A stretch of 64,000 bases of DNA from Cryobacterium sp. PH31-O1 (GCF_030063455.1 NZ_JASITB010000001.1:744001-808000); one strand, 5' to 3'; positions 1-9,632 are shown, counted from the first letter of the stretch. The notes: a model not told the origin generated them from the letters alone. A program made the numbers and translations.

Positions 1-37
1 CCGTCACAGCAGACAACCTTGAAAGAAGGACAATCAC

Positions 38-865
38 ATGAACACCCAACACTCGCTCACCGTTCTTCGCCGCATCGCGGCGACCACCATCGCGGCCGGA
101 TTGCTCCTGGGCGCTACCGCTTGTTCCGCGGCCGTTGATAAGGCTGAGCCGACCGACACTGCGGCAGCAACGGCCGTCACCACGGTGGAGGAGGGTAAGT
201 TCATCTGTGCCATGAGCGGCGAATACCGCCCGTTCAACTTCTATGACGACACCAACACCCTGGTTGGTTTCGATGTCGACATCTGTACTGCCATCGCCGA
301 CCAGCTCGATCTGGAAGCAGCACCGGTTACCGGCGCCTTTACGACGCTCATCGCTGGTCTGAATAGCAATCGCTTCGACGCCATCGTCGGATCGATGGCG
401 AGCACCGAGGAACGCCTCAAAGAGGTCAACTTCACCGAGCCCTACTACTCCACCGGAGCAAGTCTGTTCGTGCGCGACGACTCGTCGATCACCGACGTCA
501 CCGACCTCGCCGATTCCAACCTTGGGGTGGCGCTCGGCACCACCTTCGAAACCTACGCACGCACGTTAACCGGCGTCGGCGAGATTACCACCTATCAGGC
601 GACCGTTGATGCACTGCGCGACCTGGATGCTGGCCGCGTCGATGCGGTCATTGCACAGGGCTTCATCGGAAAGTTCCTCGCCAACAGCGCTGACCTGAAG
701 GTTGAATCCGTCGGAGATGTACTGCTGCCGGACATCGCTGCCATCCCCGTAAATAAGGACAACCCCGAGCTGCTGGCTGCCATCAACACCGCGCTGCAGG
801 CCATCCACGACGATGGCACGTACACGAAGATCAGCATGGAATGGTTCGGCGAAGACATTAGCTAA
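38..865 (+). CDS. Amino-acid ABC transporter substrate-binding lipoprotein
   Basis: Extracytoplasmic solute-binding protein of the family 3 (polar amino acid/cystine) type, expected to be anchored outside the membrane and to hand an amino acid to an ABC permease. The N-terminus is a lipoprotein signal: basic residues, a hydrophobic stretch and a Cys near residue 29 (LLLGATAC, an imperfect lipobox). The mature part has family hallmarks such as EYRPFNFYDD, VGFDVDICTAIA, DAIVGSMASTEERLKEVNFT and the C-terminal AINTALQAIHDDGTY. A GAAGGA ribosome site precedes the ATG. Length (275 aa) is normal. No permease or ATPase follows, so they lie upstream of the window or elsewhere. The FAD oxidoreductase downstream suggests uptake coupled to amino acid oxidation; the ligand is not known. 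Confidence 0.9.
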   Translation: MNTQHSLTVLRRIAATTIAAGLLLGATACSAAVDKAEPTDTAAATAVTTVEEGKFICAMSGEYRPFNFYDDTNTLVGFDVDICTAIADQLDLEAAPVTGAFTTLIAGLNSNRFDAIVGSMASTEERLKEVNFTEPYYSTGASLFVRDDSSITDVTDLADSNLGVALGTTFETYARTLTGVGEITTYQATVDALRDLDAGRVDAVIAQGFIGKFLANSADLKVESVGDVLLPDIAAIPVNKDNPELLAAINTALQAIHDDGTYTKISMEWFGEDIS

Positions 866-940
866 CTGCAGCTACCGGTGGGCCGTGCCCCGTACGGCCC
901 ACCCCGCAAACCCCGAGGACGACAGAAAAGGACGCACATC

Positions 941-2278
941 ATGAGCGCGGATAACCGGCCGAGCACCAGGCAGACCCAGCGCCCTGGAGTCAGGGAGATC
1001 ACCGTTGTCGGAGGCGGGCTCATCGGCCTGTTCACGGCACTCTATGGCCAGCGCGCCGGATACCAGGTGCGTGTAATCGAACGAACTGTGGTGGGTAGCG
1101 GCGCGTCGCAAGGCAACGCCGGAGAGATTTGCCCATCCATGGCTAACCCCATGCCAGCACCGGGCATGGTCAAGAATGGGCTGGCAAACTCGCTCGCGCC
1201 CGATGCTGCACTGCGCATTCATCTGCCTCCGAGCGTGAACCTCAGCCGGTGGCTATTGGGATTCGCCCGCAATTGCCGCCCAGGCGCGTACGAGCACGGG
1301 TTTGAGGCGTTGTCTTCACTCTCCAAGCGTAGCTTCGAGCTGTTTGAGCAGCTCCCCGACATGGGCGTCGCCACCACCCTTGACCGATCGGGCAACCTAC
1401 GTTGCTACGCCGATGATGCCCGGGCCAACCGCGAGTTTGCGGTCTCACAGAGGGTGCGCCGGTTCGGGCTCGCCGCGCCGACCGAACTGATCTCAGGCGA
1501 CCAGATTCGAGAACGTGCGCCGGTCGTCTCAGACAAGGTCGTGGCGGGATACCACTGGCCCGACCAGTGGTTCGTTGATCCGTCGATACTCGTGCACGAT
1601 CTGCACGCTGCCCTGCTCTTGGCCGGAGTCGAGTTCATCGAACACACCGAGGTCACCGGCATCACCCCGTACCGTGATTCGGTCGTTGTGCACACGGATA
1701 CAGGCGATCGGCCTACTGATGCTGTCGTCATCGCATCCGGCGCCTGGACCCCCGAGGTGCTCAAGAGCGTCGGGGTGCGCGCACCAATCCAATCTGGAAA
1801 GGGCTACAGCTTTAGCGTCACTCCAGAATCGATGCCGGAACACGTAATCAACATGCCCGAATCGAACGCGGTGGCGACTCCGATGGGTGATCGGCTGCGC
1901 ATCGGCGGCACCGTCGAGTTCGATGGCACGATGGACAAGTTCAACCCGAGTCGCATCGAACGCATCATTCGCGCGGCCAGCCCGTACCTGACGGGGATCG
2001 ACTGGAATGCCCGCTTCGACGAGTGGGTTGGGCCCCGGCCGATGACGCCCGATGGACTCCCCTTGATTGGCGCCGCCCGTGCCAGCGGCCGCGTTGTGGT
2101 GGCTGCGGGACACAACATGATCGGGCTAACTCTCGGTCCGGCATCAGCTGAACTCGCTATCAGCGCCATCGGCGGCCAGAAGCTGCCCGGCTGGAGCGCG
2201 CCGTTCGATGCAAACCGCTTCGGTAGCCGCGGTCCCGGACCGACAGCTCAGCGAAATCGCGTGGCAGTGTCGGCATAG
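941..2278 (+). CDS. FAD-dependent amino acid oxidoreductase (DadA-like)
   Basis: A DAO-fold flavoenzyme that likely oxidises an amino or imino acid. The dinucleotide-binding glycine motif VVGGGLIG lies at about residues 22-29 after a short polar tail, followed by an acidic strand end (RVIER). The C-terminal FAD-contact region GPRPMTPDGLPLIG and AAGHNMIGLTLGPAS is typical of D-amino-acid dehydrogenases and glycine/sarcosine oxidase relatives. I prefer the ATG at 941 (AAAAGGA upstream); the frame stays open further upstream to 878. It follows the binding-protein gene by about 75 bases on the same strand, so co-transcription is plausible. Substrate specificity cannot be read from sequence. Confidence 0.87.
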   Translation: MSADNRPSTRQTQRPGVREITVVGGGLIGLFTALYGQRAGYQVRVIERTVVGSGASQGNAGEICPSMANPMPAPGMVKNGLANSLAPDAALRIHLPPSVNLSRWLLGFARNCRPGAYEHGFEALSSLSKRSFELFEQLPDMGVATTLDRSGNLRCYADDARANREFAVSQRVRRFGLAAPTELISGDQIRERAPVVSDKVVAGYHWPDQWFVDPSILVHDLHAALLLAGVEFIEHTEVTGITPYRDSVVVHTDTGDRPTDAVVIASGAWTPEVLKSVGVRAPIQSGKGYSFSVTPESMPEHVINMPESNAVATPMGDRLRIGGTVEFDGTMDKFNPSRIERIIRAASPYLTGIDWNARFDEWVGPRPMTPDGLPLIGAARASGRVVVAAGHNMIGLTLGPASAELAISAIGGQKLPGWSAPFDANRFGSRGPGPTAQRNRVAVSA

Positions 2279-2308
2279 AGTTACACCAGCAACCTGCGGA
2301 GGCCGAAA

Positions 2309-2956
2309 ATGCGGATTGGTCGAACCTGGCTCGACGAGCGCGAGGCATGGCTTCTTGTGCATGTCTACCGGCAGGACACCGTCATCTACTTCGACTTCGC
2401 CGGAAATATACAGTCGCACGATCCGCAGCCGGACGACAGGCTAACTCTCGCTGATTTCGGTCGGATTCTTGCGCTCGGCGTCGATCTCGACGCTGATCGG
2501 GTATCACGGGCACTCATCGCGGCTGCGAGCGCAAATTGGGACGGCGTGCCGCAGCAACTGCAATTGCGGGACGCCGACCCGGCGTTCGATCCGGCGCTGC
2601 TCGACCGGGTAACCGAGCTGTACACGCACTTTCGATATCGCCACGGGCTTGGGGCCCCCCTCGCCCTCGCTATTCTGCATCTGCGGCGCCCGTACCTTGT
2701 GCCTTTGTTAACCGAGGCGCTGCTCGTCTACTACGCGCCAGTGGCCAGTGAGATCGCGCGCGAGTTTCACAGTTCAACACCGATGTTCTGGGAATCCATT
2801 CGGCGTGACCTCGTTACCAATGATGACGAACTGACCCGACTCCGCATACGGCTGAAGGCCGATCCCGACGAGTACACTCGCGCCCTCTCGCGGCTTAGCG
2901 ACGTGCGCCTTCATTGCATCATCGCCCAGCAGATGGTCGATTCCTCAGCCGGGTGA
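2309..2956 (+). CDS. Hypothetical protein, weakly DUF6308-like
   Basis: A 215-residue soluble protein with no signal peptide or membrane segment. The central part (YTHFRYRHGLGAPLALAILH followed by RRPYLVPLL) resembles the helical segment of actinobacterial DUF6308-type proteins, in which a helix-turn precedes a K/R-R-P-x-L-I-P motif. That resemblance is from memory and weak. It is co-directional with the FAD oxidoreductase, 30 bases after its stop, and ends one base before the convergent PucR gene. Function unknown. Confidence 0.65.
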   Translation: MRIGRTWLDEREAWLLVHVYRQDTVIYFDFAGNIQSHDPQPDDRLTLADFGRILALGVDLDADRVSRALIAAASANWDGVPQQLQLRDADPAFDPALLDRVTELYTHFRYRHGLGAPLALAILHLRRPYLVPLLTEALLVYYAPVASEIAREFHSSTPMFWESIRRDLVTNDDELTRLRIRLKADPDEYTRALSRLSDVRLHCIIAQQMVDSSAG

Positions 2957-2957
2957 C

Positions 2958-4550
2958 CTAAGGCCGAGTCACGGTTCCGTTCAGTACTCGGCGGCCAGAA
3001 TCGCCCAATTCTTTCCAAAGTTCCACGGCGAGTGAGAAGGTCAGCATGTGCTGAGGGTTACGCGGATCCATGCCGAGCAATGCCTCGATACGATCAAGCC
3101 GATTTCCAAGGCTGTGCCGGTGCAGATTGAGAGTCAAAGCGGTCGGCCCTGGATGACAACCAGCATTGAAATAGGCGACCAACGTTTCCAACAGACGAGT
3201 GTCTTCAGCGCTGTCCCGCTCGATCAGCGGACCGAGTAGGCCAGCCAGAAACGACGTTGTAGCGTCAGAACTAAGTAGCGGCGCGAGCATTGACTGAATT
3301 CCGAGGTCCTCGACCCGCTGAATGCCGTTCTGGGTCGGGCTCTGCTGCGACGCAGCGATATTTGCCTCGCGCATGGCCGCACGCAAGTTGACCGCGTCGG
3401 ATTTTACCCGGCTGACGCCGATTCTCACCCCGGTAAAACCACGCCCGACACAGGCGTCCAAGAGCCGCTGCGCCTGGTCCGCGCCGGACTCCTCGATGAG
3501 GCAGTAGACGTGTTCATCGATGGAACCAACGATGGGGGTTCCCGACGTTTCGAGCGCATCTTCAGCGAGGGAACAGACTTGGCCGGTGGTGAGTTCGACT
3601 GGGGCGTTCAGGCAGAGCATCCGATACCCCTCGACGGCTTGGAAGCCAAGATTCTGGAGTTGATTTCTCGCATCCGACAGGCTGAGACTCCCCTCATCGA
3701 GGCCGCGCAGGAATGGTTCCACCGAGGCCCGGCGGGCGCGGCGAAGGGTCTGCTGTCGGCCGAGTTCGAGCAGCACGGCCAAAGTGCAATGTCGAAAAGC
3801 AAGGCGATCCCGGTCCGTGGCCGCTCTGGTGCTCCTAAAGGCGAGAAAGACCTCTGGATTGCGCCACACGCGCACCGTGGCAGCCGTGATCGTCGTCCCA
3901 TCGTCCTGCGTTTCCTCGGCCCAGTCGCGGTCGCCGAGAAGACGCTTCGCCGTCGTGAATAGATTGCCCACCTCGGTCACGATGCGGGCAGAAGGTTGGC
4001 GTGTCCCGACGATCTCACCGAAATAGCTGAAGGCAACAGCCTCCACCTCGGGAAGCGGTCGCAAGGCCAGGCGCAGGGCACCGCTGATTCCCGCGTTGGC
4101 GAGCAGTGCCCTGGCCAACTGCTCGTGCAGGTCGAGAGCCTCATCGGCCCGACGGTCGCGCGCCTGCACTAGCTGGGTGCACCACTGCCGTGCCAAACGA
4201 GCCGGCGTCAAAGCGGTCGTGACCGAGGCAAGCGCGATTTTCTCCTGACCAGCGGCCGCGAGGACGTTGGGGTCGACGTCGGCGTCCGCGGCGAGCACCG
4301 CGATCGCGACGGCCCCCGACTCAGCCGCGGAGTCGATTGCCGACAGCGCAGTCTCGGGGGTGGCTAGGAGGAGGTGTCCAGAGAGGTCGCTGTCGTTCTG
4401 ATTTGGTGACCAGACCGTGACCCAGGCAATGGATGCGTTCAAGCGATGAATTGGAGCCCAGAGCACGGTGGTCGTAATCATTGCGGGTTGGGTTTGCCAC
4501 AAGGCGCGCAGATTGGTGCCGGTCGCGTGAAAAGCACTACCGGGGATCAT
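2958..4550 (-). CDS. PucR-family transcriptional regulator
   Basis: A 530-residue regulator of the PucR/CdaR type. The C-terminal 60 residues carry the PucR HTH region: LLETLVAYFNAGCHPGPTA, then LNLHRHSLGNRLDRIEALLG. The N-terminal half matches the less conserved sensory part of this family. Members usually control purine, amino acid or sugar-acid catabolism and often sit beside their targets. Here it converges on the binding-protein/DadA/hypothetical genes, which are candidate targets. The ATG at 4550 gives a full-length protein; a later in-frame ATG (residue 24) is also possible. Confidence 0.85.
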   Translation of the reverse strand: MIPGSAFHATGTNLRALWQTQPAMITTTVLWAPIHRLNASIAWVTVWSPNQNDSDLSGHLLLATPETALSAIDSAAESGAVAIAVLAADADVDPNVLAAAGQEKIALASVTTALTPARLARQWCTQLVQARDRRADEALDLHEQLARALLANAGISGALRLALRPLPEVEAVAFSYFGEIVGTRQPSARIVTEVGNLFTTAKRLLGDRDWAEETQDDGTTITAATVRVWRNPEVFLAFRSTRAATDRDRLAFRHCTLAVLLELGRQQTLRRARRASVEPFLRGLDEGSLSLSDARNQLQNLGFQAVEGYRMLCLNAPVELTTGQVCSLAEDALETSGTPIVGSIDEHVYCLIEESGADQAQRLLDACVGRGFTGVRIGVSRVKSDAVNLRAAMREANIAASQQSPTQNGIQRVEDLGIQSMLAPLLSSDATTSFLAGLLGPLIERDSAEDTRLLETLVAYFNAGCHPGPTALTLNLHRHSLGNRLDRIEALLGMDPRNPQHMLTFSLAVELWKELGDSGRRVLNGTVTRP

Positions 4551-4681
4551 TACTCGACCCTAGACGGTCAACGTTCCAGAAATGTGGTGACGCAAGGACG
4601 AGGGCGTCCCACGAACGTTGTGTCGAGCATTTTGCACACCATCGCCGCAGTACTTGGAGATGCTCTTGGCAGCCGGAGAAA

Positions 4682-5428
4682 TTACCGGTCTGGGGACGTG
4701 TGCCGCGCGATGTGGATGCCGCCAGCCGTTGCCGAAAATTCGAGCTCGACCAGGCTGGCAATAACCAAGTCAGCCCTCAGACTCGCCGATGTATGGGTGC
4801 CCGCCACCGCCAGCGTCGTGCACCCGGCATCATGCGCGGAGCGCAGGCCACTCGGTGCGTCCTCGACGACGAGGCAGCGGCCTGGGTCGAAGCCCAGCCG
4901 CTTGGCGCCCAGAGCGAAGGGCTCAGGGTTTGGTTTTCCCCGCACAACGTCGTCGGAGGTAACTACCACCCGGGGTGGCGCCAGCCCGGAAGCCATGATT
5001 CGTGCCGTGGCCAGGGGTCTCGTGCACGAGGTGACGATCGCTTTGCGATTTTCCCCGATAGCCGAGAGCGCTTCGGCGGCTCCCGGAAGGACCGTGACGT
5101 CAGCGACTTCGGCGATCTCGATTTGTTGAATGCGCTCAAAGGCATCGTCGAACTCCTCGGTCGGAACCAGGGAACCCACAATATCCCGGGCCGGCTGGCC
5201 GTGGGCGCCCTCGAGGAACGATGGATCGAGTCCACGTTCGGCACACCACGCGAACCAGGCCCGACGCACCGCGGGAGTCGAGTCAATGAGGGTGCCATCC
5301 ATATCAAACAGGACAGCGTCAAACGTCTGCCCGATCACGGGTCGCACAGGTCGGCTCACCTCACCGGCACTGGCTCCGGAGACAGGGATGGTTCGTTCAT
5401 CGAACTTGGTCATGTATGCGTCTTTCAT
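4682..5428 (-). CDS. HAD-superfamily sugar phosphatase/phosphoglucomutase-like
   Basis: Haloacid-dehalogenase-like hydrolase of subfamily IA. Motif I is DAVLFDMDGTLIDS (nucleophile Asp and acid/base Asp), motif II is IVTSC, a Lys lies in GKPNPEPFALGAKRLG, and motif III is LVVEDAPSGLRSA. The residue pattern fits small sugar-phosphate phosphatases or beta-phosphoglucomutase relatives. Three in-frame starts are close together (GTG 5437, ATG 5428, ATG 5413) and none has a strong ribosome site, so the start is uncertain by a few residues. It lies between PucR and a sugar dehydrogenase on the same strand; the substrate is unknown. Confidence 0.85.
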   Translation of the reverse strand: MKDAYMTKFDERTIPVSGASAGEVSRPVRPVIGQTFDAVLFDMDGTLIDSTPAVRRAWFAWCAERGLDPSFLEGAHGQPARDIVGSLVPTEEFDDAFERIQQIEIAEVADVTVLPGAAEALSAIGENRKAIVTSCTRPLATARIMASGLAPPRVVVTSDDVVRGKPNPEPFALGAKRLGFDPGRCLVVEDAPSGLRSAHDAGCTTLAVAGTHTSASLRADLVIASLVELEFSATAGGIHIARHTSPDR

Positions 5429-5721
5429 TCTCGGCACTCTGGAATGGATTTCGGGGGTTGCGCGGATCTGAGCAGGGATTGGCGCCTAGCCCTATAGAAG
5501 GTCTCCTCGGCTGAAACACTTCCGAATAGTCCTAGGTCCGCCCACTGCACAGCACACAATTCTCGACTGAAGGGGACGTACTCCGCGCCCCTCTGCTCGG
5601 GTCCGAAGGGTAGATATGTTGGATCGGTTTCGGCGGTGGGGAGTGGATAGAGTCTCTGTCTCTCCGGCTCGAGCGGCGTCTTCGGCTAACGCCTATGCCA
5701 ACGACGGATTGTGTTCTCGGG

Positions 5722-6717
5722 TCAGACGCCCGCCTCTTGTTTCCGCGCTTCCCTGTCCAGAGATTCCAACACCCGCGCGTTGTTTGTAGCGTCCGTGAGA
5801 TCGTAGCGGAGCGGCGTACCGTTGATGACGCTGTCCGCGAAGTGTTCGCCCATCCGTACGAAGTGGTTTTCGCCCTTAACGTTGTGATAAATAGTGTCCT
5901 GACCGAAGTGATGCTCCTCCAAGACCGAATCCTCCTCTAGGAGTCCAAAAGGATTGTCGACGTAGAGCCTGCCCTCGGTACCCGTGATTTCCAAAAAATT
6001 ACGGCGCTCGAGGTTCACTCCGGTATCAAAAAGCGCGGTTGCACTGCCGGGGAAGCGCAGCATGCCCGCAATGCTGGTGTCAATGAGACCTCCGTCGTTG
6101 GCGTCGCGGTAGTTGCCGAAAGCGGCGACTCGAGTCGGCTCCTGCGCCGTGACCATCCGGCTCATGTTGACGCAGTAGCACCCCGCATCGAAAAGTGCGC
6201 CTCCGCCAAGCCCGGTGTACCAGCGAATATTGTCGTCCCCGCCCGCATCGAAGGAGTGACCGACGTGGACAAATGTCAATTTGCCCACGGCATCGGCCGC
6301 GAGCAGCTCTTGTAGCTTCTCGAAACGCGGGTGAAAACGGTACATGAAGCCTTCTAAGACTTTGAGTGCGGTCTCGTTGGTCTTGCGAGAAATCTTCTCG
6401 CACTCGGCGGCGCTCATCGCCAAGGGCTTTTCACAAAGGACGTGCTTGCCTGCGTCCAGGGATTTTAGAATCCACTCGAGGTGCAGTGAGTTGGGCAACG
6501 CAATGTAGACAGCGTCGATGTCCGGGGAAGCGAGAAGCGCCTCATAAGAGCCAAACGCCTGTGGGATGCCGTGCTTGTCGGCGTACTCCCTCGCCTTTTC
6601 CTCGGTACGGGAAGCAATACCTACGACCTCACCGTTTTTCGTTTCCTGCAACGCCGGAATTGTCTTACGGACAATTCGGGCGGTGCCCAGAACGCCCCAA
6701 CGCAATTTCTCGCTCAT
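5722..6717 (-). CDS. Gfo/Idh/MocA-family oxidoreductase
   Basis: NAD(P)-dependent dehydrogenase of the glucose-fructose oxidoreductase/inositol dehydrogenase family. The Rossmann segment WGVLGTARIVRKTIPAL is at the N-terminus, the family EKP signature appears as HVLCEKPLAMS, and the C-terminal catalytic domain includes GGGALFDAGCYCVN. The ATG at 6717 (331 aa) is chosen because AGGGAG lies just upstream and the protein then begins directly at the Rossmann fold; the frame is open to 6870 but the extra residues are unlike the family. Likely oxidises a sugar or polyol; the HAD phosphatase downstream on the same strand may act in the same pathway. Confidence 0.9.
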   Translation of the reverse strand: MSEKLRWGVLGTARIVRKTIPALQETKNGEVVGIASRTEEKAREYADKHGIPQAFGSYEALLASPDIDAVYIALPNSLHLEWILKSLDAGKHVLCEKPLAMSAAECEKISRKTNETALKVLEGFMYRFHPRFEKLQELLAADAVGKLTFVHVGHSFDAGGDDNIRWYTGLGGGALFDAGCYCVNMSRMVTAQEPTRVAAFGNYRDANDGGLIDTSIAGMLRFPGSATALFDTGVNLERRNFLEITGTEGRLYVDNPFGLLEEDSVLEEHHFGQDTIYHNVKGENHFVRMGEHFADSVINGTPLRYDLTDATNNARVLESLDREARKQEAGV

Positions 6718-7066
6718 TAAACTCTCCCTTTTTAGAACCTGCCCCGCCCGAGAAAGACGGAGTTTTCCAATAACAAGCGGCCGGCGCAAGACGGCCGTCA
6801 TCCGCCGGTCACGAAAGTTTCCGCTCTTAGGTCTCCCCAAGAGCAACCGTGGGGCTGAGATCTTGGGCAACTCGTGAAGTTGACCGGGTGTGGAAACGAG
6901 GACTTCTCAATTCTCGATCGTCTGTCTAAGCATAATAAACACCCTTGTGATATTGGCCACGATATTGTCAACAGACTGACACGAACAAACGTTCAAGTCA
7001 ACCGTTCGAATGAAGACGCGAAACCTTCCAAGCGGACCGCTTCTGCAGCCTCGCCTGCGGCGATCG
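6718..7066. other. Intergenic spacer, no gene seen
   Basis: About 350 bases between the Gfo/Idh/MocA gene and the membrane-protein gene. The stretch from about 6900 is visibly more AT-rich than its surroundings. No coding frame resembling a known protein, tRNA or strong terminator was seen. It should contain the promoter of the dehydrogenase. Confidence 0.5.
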
Positions 7067-8104
7067 TCAGTTTGCGCTCGCTCCGACTGGCTCGTTGAGA
7101 TCAACTGAGTGATCTCGCGAATATCGGCGTGCACGTCGAATGCGAACGATTTGTATAGGCAGCAGAACGGCCAATATCACGACGAGGAAAACTATGATCG
7201 CGATCGAGAAAGTATCGGCAATGCCAGTGCGGAGCACATTAATTTGTTGGAGGAAAAGACCGGCGTACAGCAGCACGATGTAGGCCAGCTGGAATGACAG
7301 CGTCACGGAGATCACGGCTGCGTACCGCGCCGCGGCCACGAGGTCTCGGCCATCGAGATCGGCGGGTTTGTTCCGAAGGACAACTCTGACAACTCGGCGG
7401 AGACGGGATGGATCTCTATCAGTAACGTCTACAAGTCGGCGGCTCCACCCGAGGGTGGAGAACACGCATACAGCTCCGGAGGAAATGAATGCGAACGACA
7501 GCGCAAAGAGAAGCATCTGGGGAACACTCAGTACGTTTGTAGCGACTCCGTTCACGATGGCCGTGCCAATGAGACCCAAGACTAGAACGCCCAGAAAAGT
7601 AATCGTTGTGGCCATGATTCTTTTTGTGATCGCGGCCTTCTCGATTGCCACCCAGGCTGATACAGCGCGCGGATGAGCGCGGTCATATCGGTAGATCGCG
7701 GGGCCAAGGAAAATAGCCGTAACGGTGAGGATCACGCCGCCACCAATGAAGGCAACAGGAATGAGCGGACCGGCCACCGTCAATATGGCAAAGATGACCG
7801 TGACGATCGCAGCAAGCACCTCTAGGGCAAGGACGACCAGAACAATTCGGCGGTAATAGCGCCGGGATTCCTTCGAACCGGTCACGTCCCAATAGGCCCG
7901 GAACGACCCCAGCGTTAGCGGACCATAGACGAACACAACCATTGCCAATGATGCAATGAAGATCCAGACCGAGTCTGTTTCTTTCGTCTCAACGACGAGA
8001 AGAACCACTCCTGCCATCAACAGTGCGGTCGAAACAACGATGGACAAGATGAACGCCAGAACGCGCATGAGCCGCCTTTCAGATCGCCGTTGAACGTCAC
8101 TCAT
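7067..8104 (-). CDS. Multi-pass membrane protein of unknown function
   Basis: A 345-residue protein with about eight strongly hydrophobic segments, for example VLAFILSIVVSTALLMAGVV near the start and ISVTLSFQLAYIVLLYAGLF plus SIAIIVFLVVILAVLLPI near the end, followed by a basic tail (RIRRARRYSR). No transporter or enzyme motif was recognised. An alternative start at 8068 (MRVLAFIL) has a better ribosome site (AAAGGCGG) than the ATG at 8104. The neighbours give no functional clue. It is the last intact gene before the relic-rich accessory region. Confidence 0.72.
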   Translation of the reverse strand: MSDVQRRSERRLMRVLAFILSIVVSTALLMAGVVLLVVETKETDSVWIFIASLAMVVFVYGPLTLGSFRAYWDVTGSKESRRYYRRIVLVVLALEVLAAIVTVIFAILTVAGPLIPVAFIGGGVILTVTAIFLGPAIYRYDRAHPRAVSAWVAIEKAAITKRIMATTITFLGVLVLGLIGTAIVNGVATNVLSVPQMLLFALSFAFISSGAVCVFSTLGWSRRLVDVTDRDPSRLRRVVRVVLRNKPADLDGRDLVAAARYAAVISVTLSFQLAYIVLLYAGLFLQQINVLRTGIADTFSIAIIVFLVVILAVLLPIQIVRIRRARRYSRDHSVDLNEPVGASAN

Positions 8105-8130
8105 CTTGGCACGAGCTAACTACGAGAAGC

Positions 8131-8400
8131 TCATCGACGCAAAGACCATGAAGCGACGAGATCAATCGCCGTGGTGAAGGCTGCCAGGTGGGGACGATTC
8201 AAGAATGCGTGCGGGGTTTCGGGTAGAACATGACGCTCAACGTCACCATCCGCGAAGGCGAGCTCAGCTGCGAACTGGCCACCCGAAGCGCGCATGTTGC
8301 CCCGGTCGGCATTGACCATCAAGTCTCGCGGGAACCCGCTTAGGTCATGATCCCCAAGGAACGCGAAAGGGTCAGCCAGCACGACGCTCGAGCCCGCCGA
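8131..8400 (-). pseudogene. Alpha/beta-hydrolase C-terminal relic
   Basis: The frame ending at 8131 encodes a stretch (GFPRDLMVNADRGNMRASG, then LPETPHAFLNRPHL and a tail reading TAIDLVASW) that matches the last third of HSL-type alpha/beta hydrolases: the acidic residue region followed by the catalytic His region. The nucleophile elbow and oxyanion region are absent, and the frame upstream of about 8400 is unrelated. It is therefore a truncated remnant. A second unrecognised open stretch on the same strand (8372-8608) may derive from another gene fused by deletion. Confidence 0.55.
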
Positions 8401-8756
8401 CGAATCGGCATTGAACCGTCTCCACCACCGCGTCGAAAACCGGAACCTCGTTCGCACCGGCAGAAGGCGTCATAATGCAATCGACCGTAGCGCCGATCCC
8501 GGTGATCGAATTCGCCGACCAGCGCTCGCTGGAGGTCACGGACATCGGCGTTGGATCCACAACTGACGGTGCCGGCCGCTCAGCCATGACCGTAAGCTTG
8601 TCCACCACCCTGTCGCGGAACCTCTACAAAAAACGATAATTACGTCTTGACTTAGCTATCCAATGCCCGAGTTCAGTCGGTCAGTCGATGTGAGTCTCGA
8701 GACCGAACTCCCTGGGGGAAGAATTTCGGGGGGCCCGGGAGTTGCGCGCACCACTT

Positions 8757-9134
8757 TCAGAGGGCTTTGACGAGGTCGTCGACCTTCCGGGTCGATACGC
8801 CGTGAACGTAGGCCTCCATCACGACCGCGAACAACGCCTGGTCGACCCGGCGGCGCCGCTCCAACAGCGCCGGGAAGAAGGAGCCGGCGCGCAGCTTCGG
8901 GATCTTCAGATCGAGGTCCCCGGCCATCGTGCTCAACGTCCGCGGCCTGGTGCCGTTGCGGTGGGTGGTGCGGTCGCCGGAGCGTTCGAACGGGGCGGCG
9001 CCGATGAACGCGGTCGCCTCCGCATCGATCAGTTCTTGATACAAAGCTTCGGTCGCGACGCGGATTCGGTCGGTGACATCGGTGAGTTTGAGGTCTCCCA
9101 GCAGGGTGAGCAGGGCAGACTGGTCTAGAGCCAT
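8757..9134 (-). pseudogene. IS256-family transposase, N-terminal fragment
   Basis: About 125 residues matching the N-terminus of IS256-type (mutator) transposases: MALDQSALLTLLGDLKLTDV, then IDAEATAFIGAAPFERSGDR, THRNGTRPRTL and the region DLDLKIPKLRAGSFFPALL. Complete family members are about 400 residues with a DDE catalytic core. Here homology stops after STRKVDDLVKAL, before the first catalytic Asp, so the gene is inactive. The left part of the IS is missing. The start side, with its inverted repeat, should lie within about 9135-9260 but I could not define it. Confidence 0.8.
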
Positions 9135-9316
9135 CGTGTGGTGTCCTTCGTGAGTTGCTTTAGTCGGTACTCACTGACCATCGCACGATGGCTCCTTGCG
9201 TTGACGAAGCAACGCTCAAATCCGGGAAACTACACCACTCAATGGGACATGACCACGCGTAGTTGGCCGGGCTAGGCGCCATCGCTGTCGCCAAAACGGC
9301 GTCTGGGAATCGTTTT

Positions 9317-9334
9317 TGGCACCCAAAGTGGCAC
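9317..9334 (+). repeat. 18-bp repeat copy 1 (possible integrase arm site)
   Basis: First of three near-identical 18-mers fitting TGRCAYSCAAAGTGGCAC, all in the same orientation and all close to the duplicated tRNA-Gln segments. This copy is outside the island, 70 bp left of the left core repeat. A role as integrase arm-type binding site is inference. Confidence 0.4.
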
Positions 9335-9369
9335 TTCGGGCCGTGAACGGTGTGTCTGGAAACAAAAAA

Positions 9370-9400
9370 GGCCCCTGGTTTCCGCGGAAACTCAGGAGCT
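9370..9400 (-). terminator. Intrinsic terminator, probably the native one of tRNA-Gln
   Basis: A hairpin (CCTGGTTTCC / GGAAACTCAGG with a one-base bulge) is followed, reading the minus strand, by a run of T (the AAAAAA at 9364-9369). It starts only a few bases beyond the tRNA-Gln 3'-half copy at 9404-9439, in the orientation expected for a tRNA transcription terminator. Confidence 0.6.
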
Positions 9401-9403
9401 AGT

Positions 9404-9439
9404 GCTGGGGTACCTGGACTCGAACCAAGAACAAATGAA
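9404..9439 (-). repeat. Left core repeat (att): tRNA-Gln 3'-half copy
   Basis: 36 bp identical to 24669-24704. On the minus strand it spans the anticodon-stem 3' side, variable loop, T arm and acceptor 3' strand of tRNA-Gln, plus the base after the discriminator. The 5' half of a tRNA is absent, so this is not a functional gene but the expected direct repeat left by integration at a tRNA 3' end. Confidence 0.85.
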
Positions 9440-9568
9440 GCGAGCCGGGCTGCCAGTTTGAGTGGCATCCATCCCCCAAGTTCCGCGTGATTATGCGTAA
9501 GTTGGTTAATTTAGGTTACCTTCTACCCCGTGTTTAAACGAACTGATTCTGGCAATTTGAAGGGTTTA

Positions 9569-9586
9569 TGACATCCAAAGTGGCAC
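9569..9586 (+). repeat. 18-bp repeat copy 2 (possible integrase arm site)
   Basis: Second copy of the TGRCAYSCAAAGTGGCAC motif, 130 bp inside the left core repeat. Confidence 0.4.
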
Positions 9587-9632
9587 CTGCTCAGCGGCTC
9601 CATTTGTCCGTTCCGCGATGTCTTCCTGTCGC

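Noticed and set aside
2978..3240. Plus-strand reading frames within the PucR gene region
   Set aside because: They are antisense to the PucR gene, have no family match and no ribosome sites.
9404..9475. Second tRNA-Gln gene
   Set aside because: Only the 3' half is present; the sequence rightward does not form the D arm or anticodon, so it is an att repeat.
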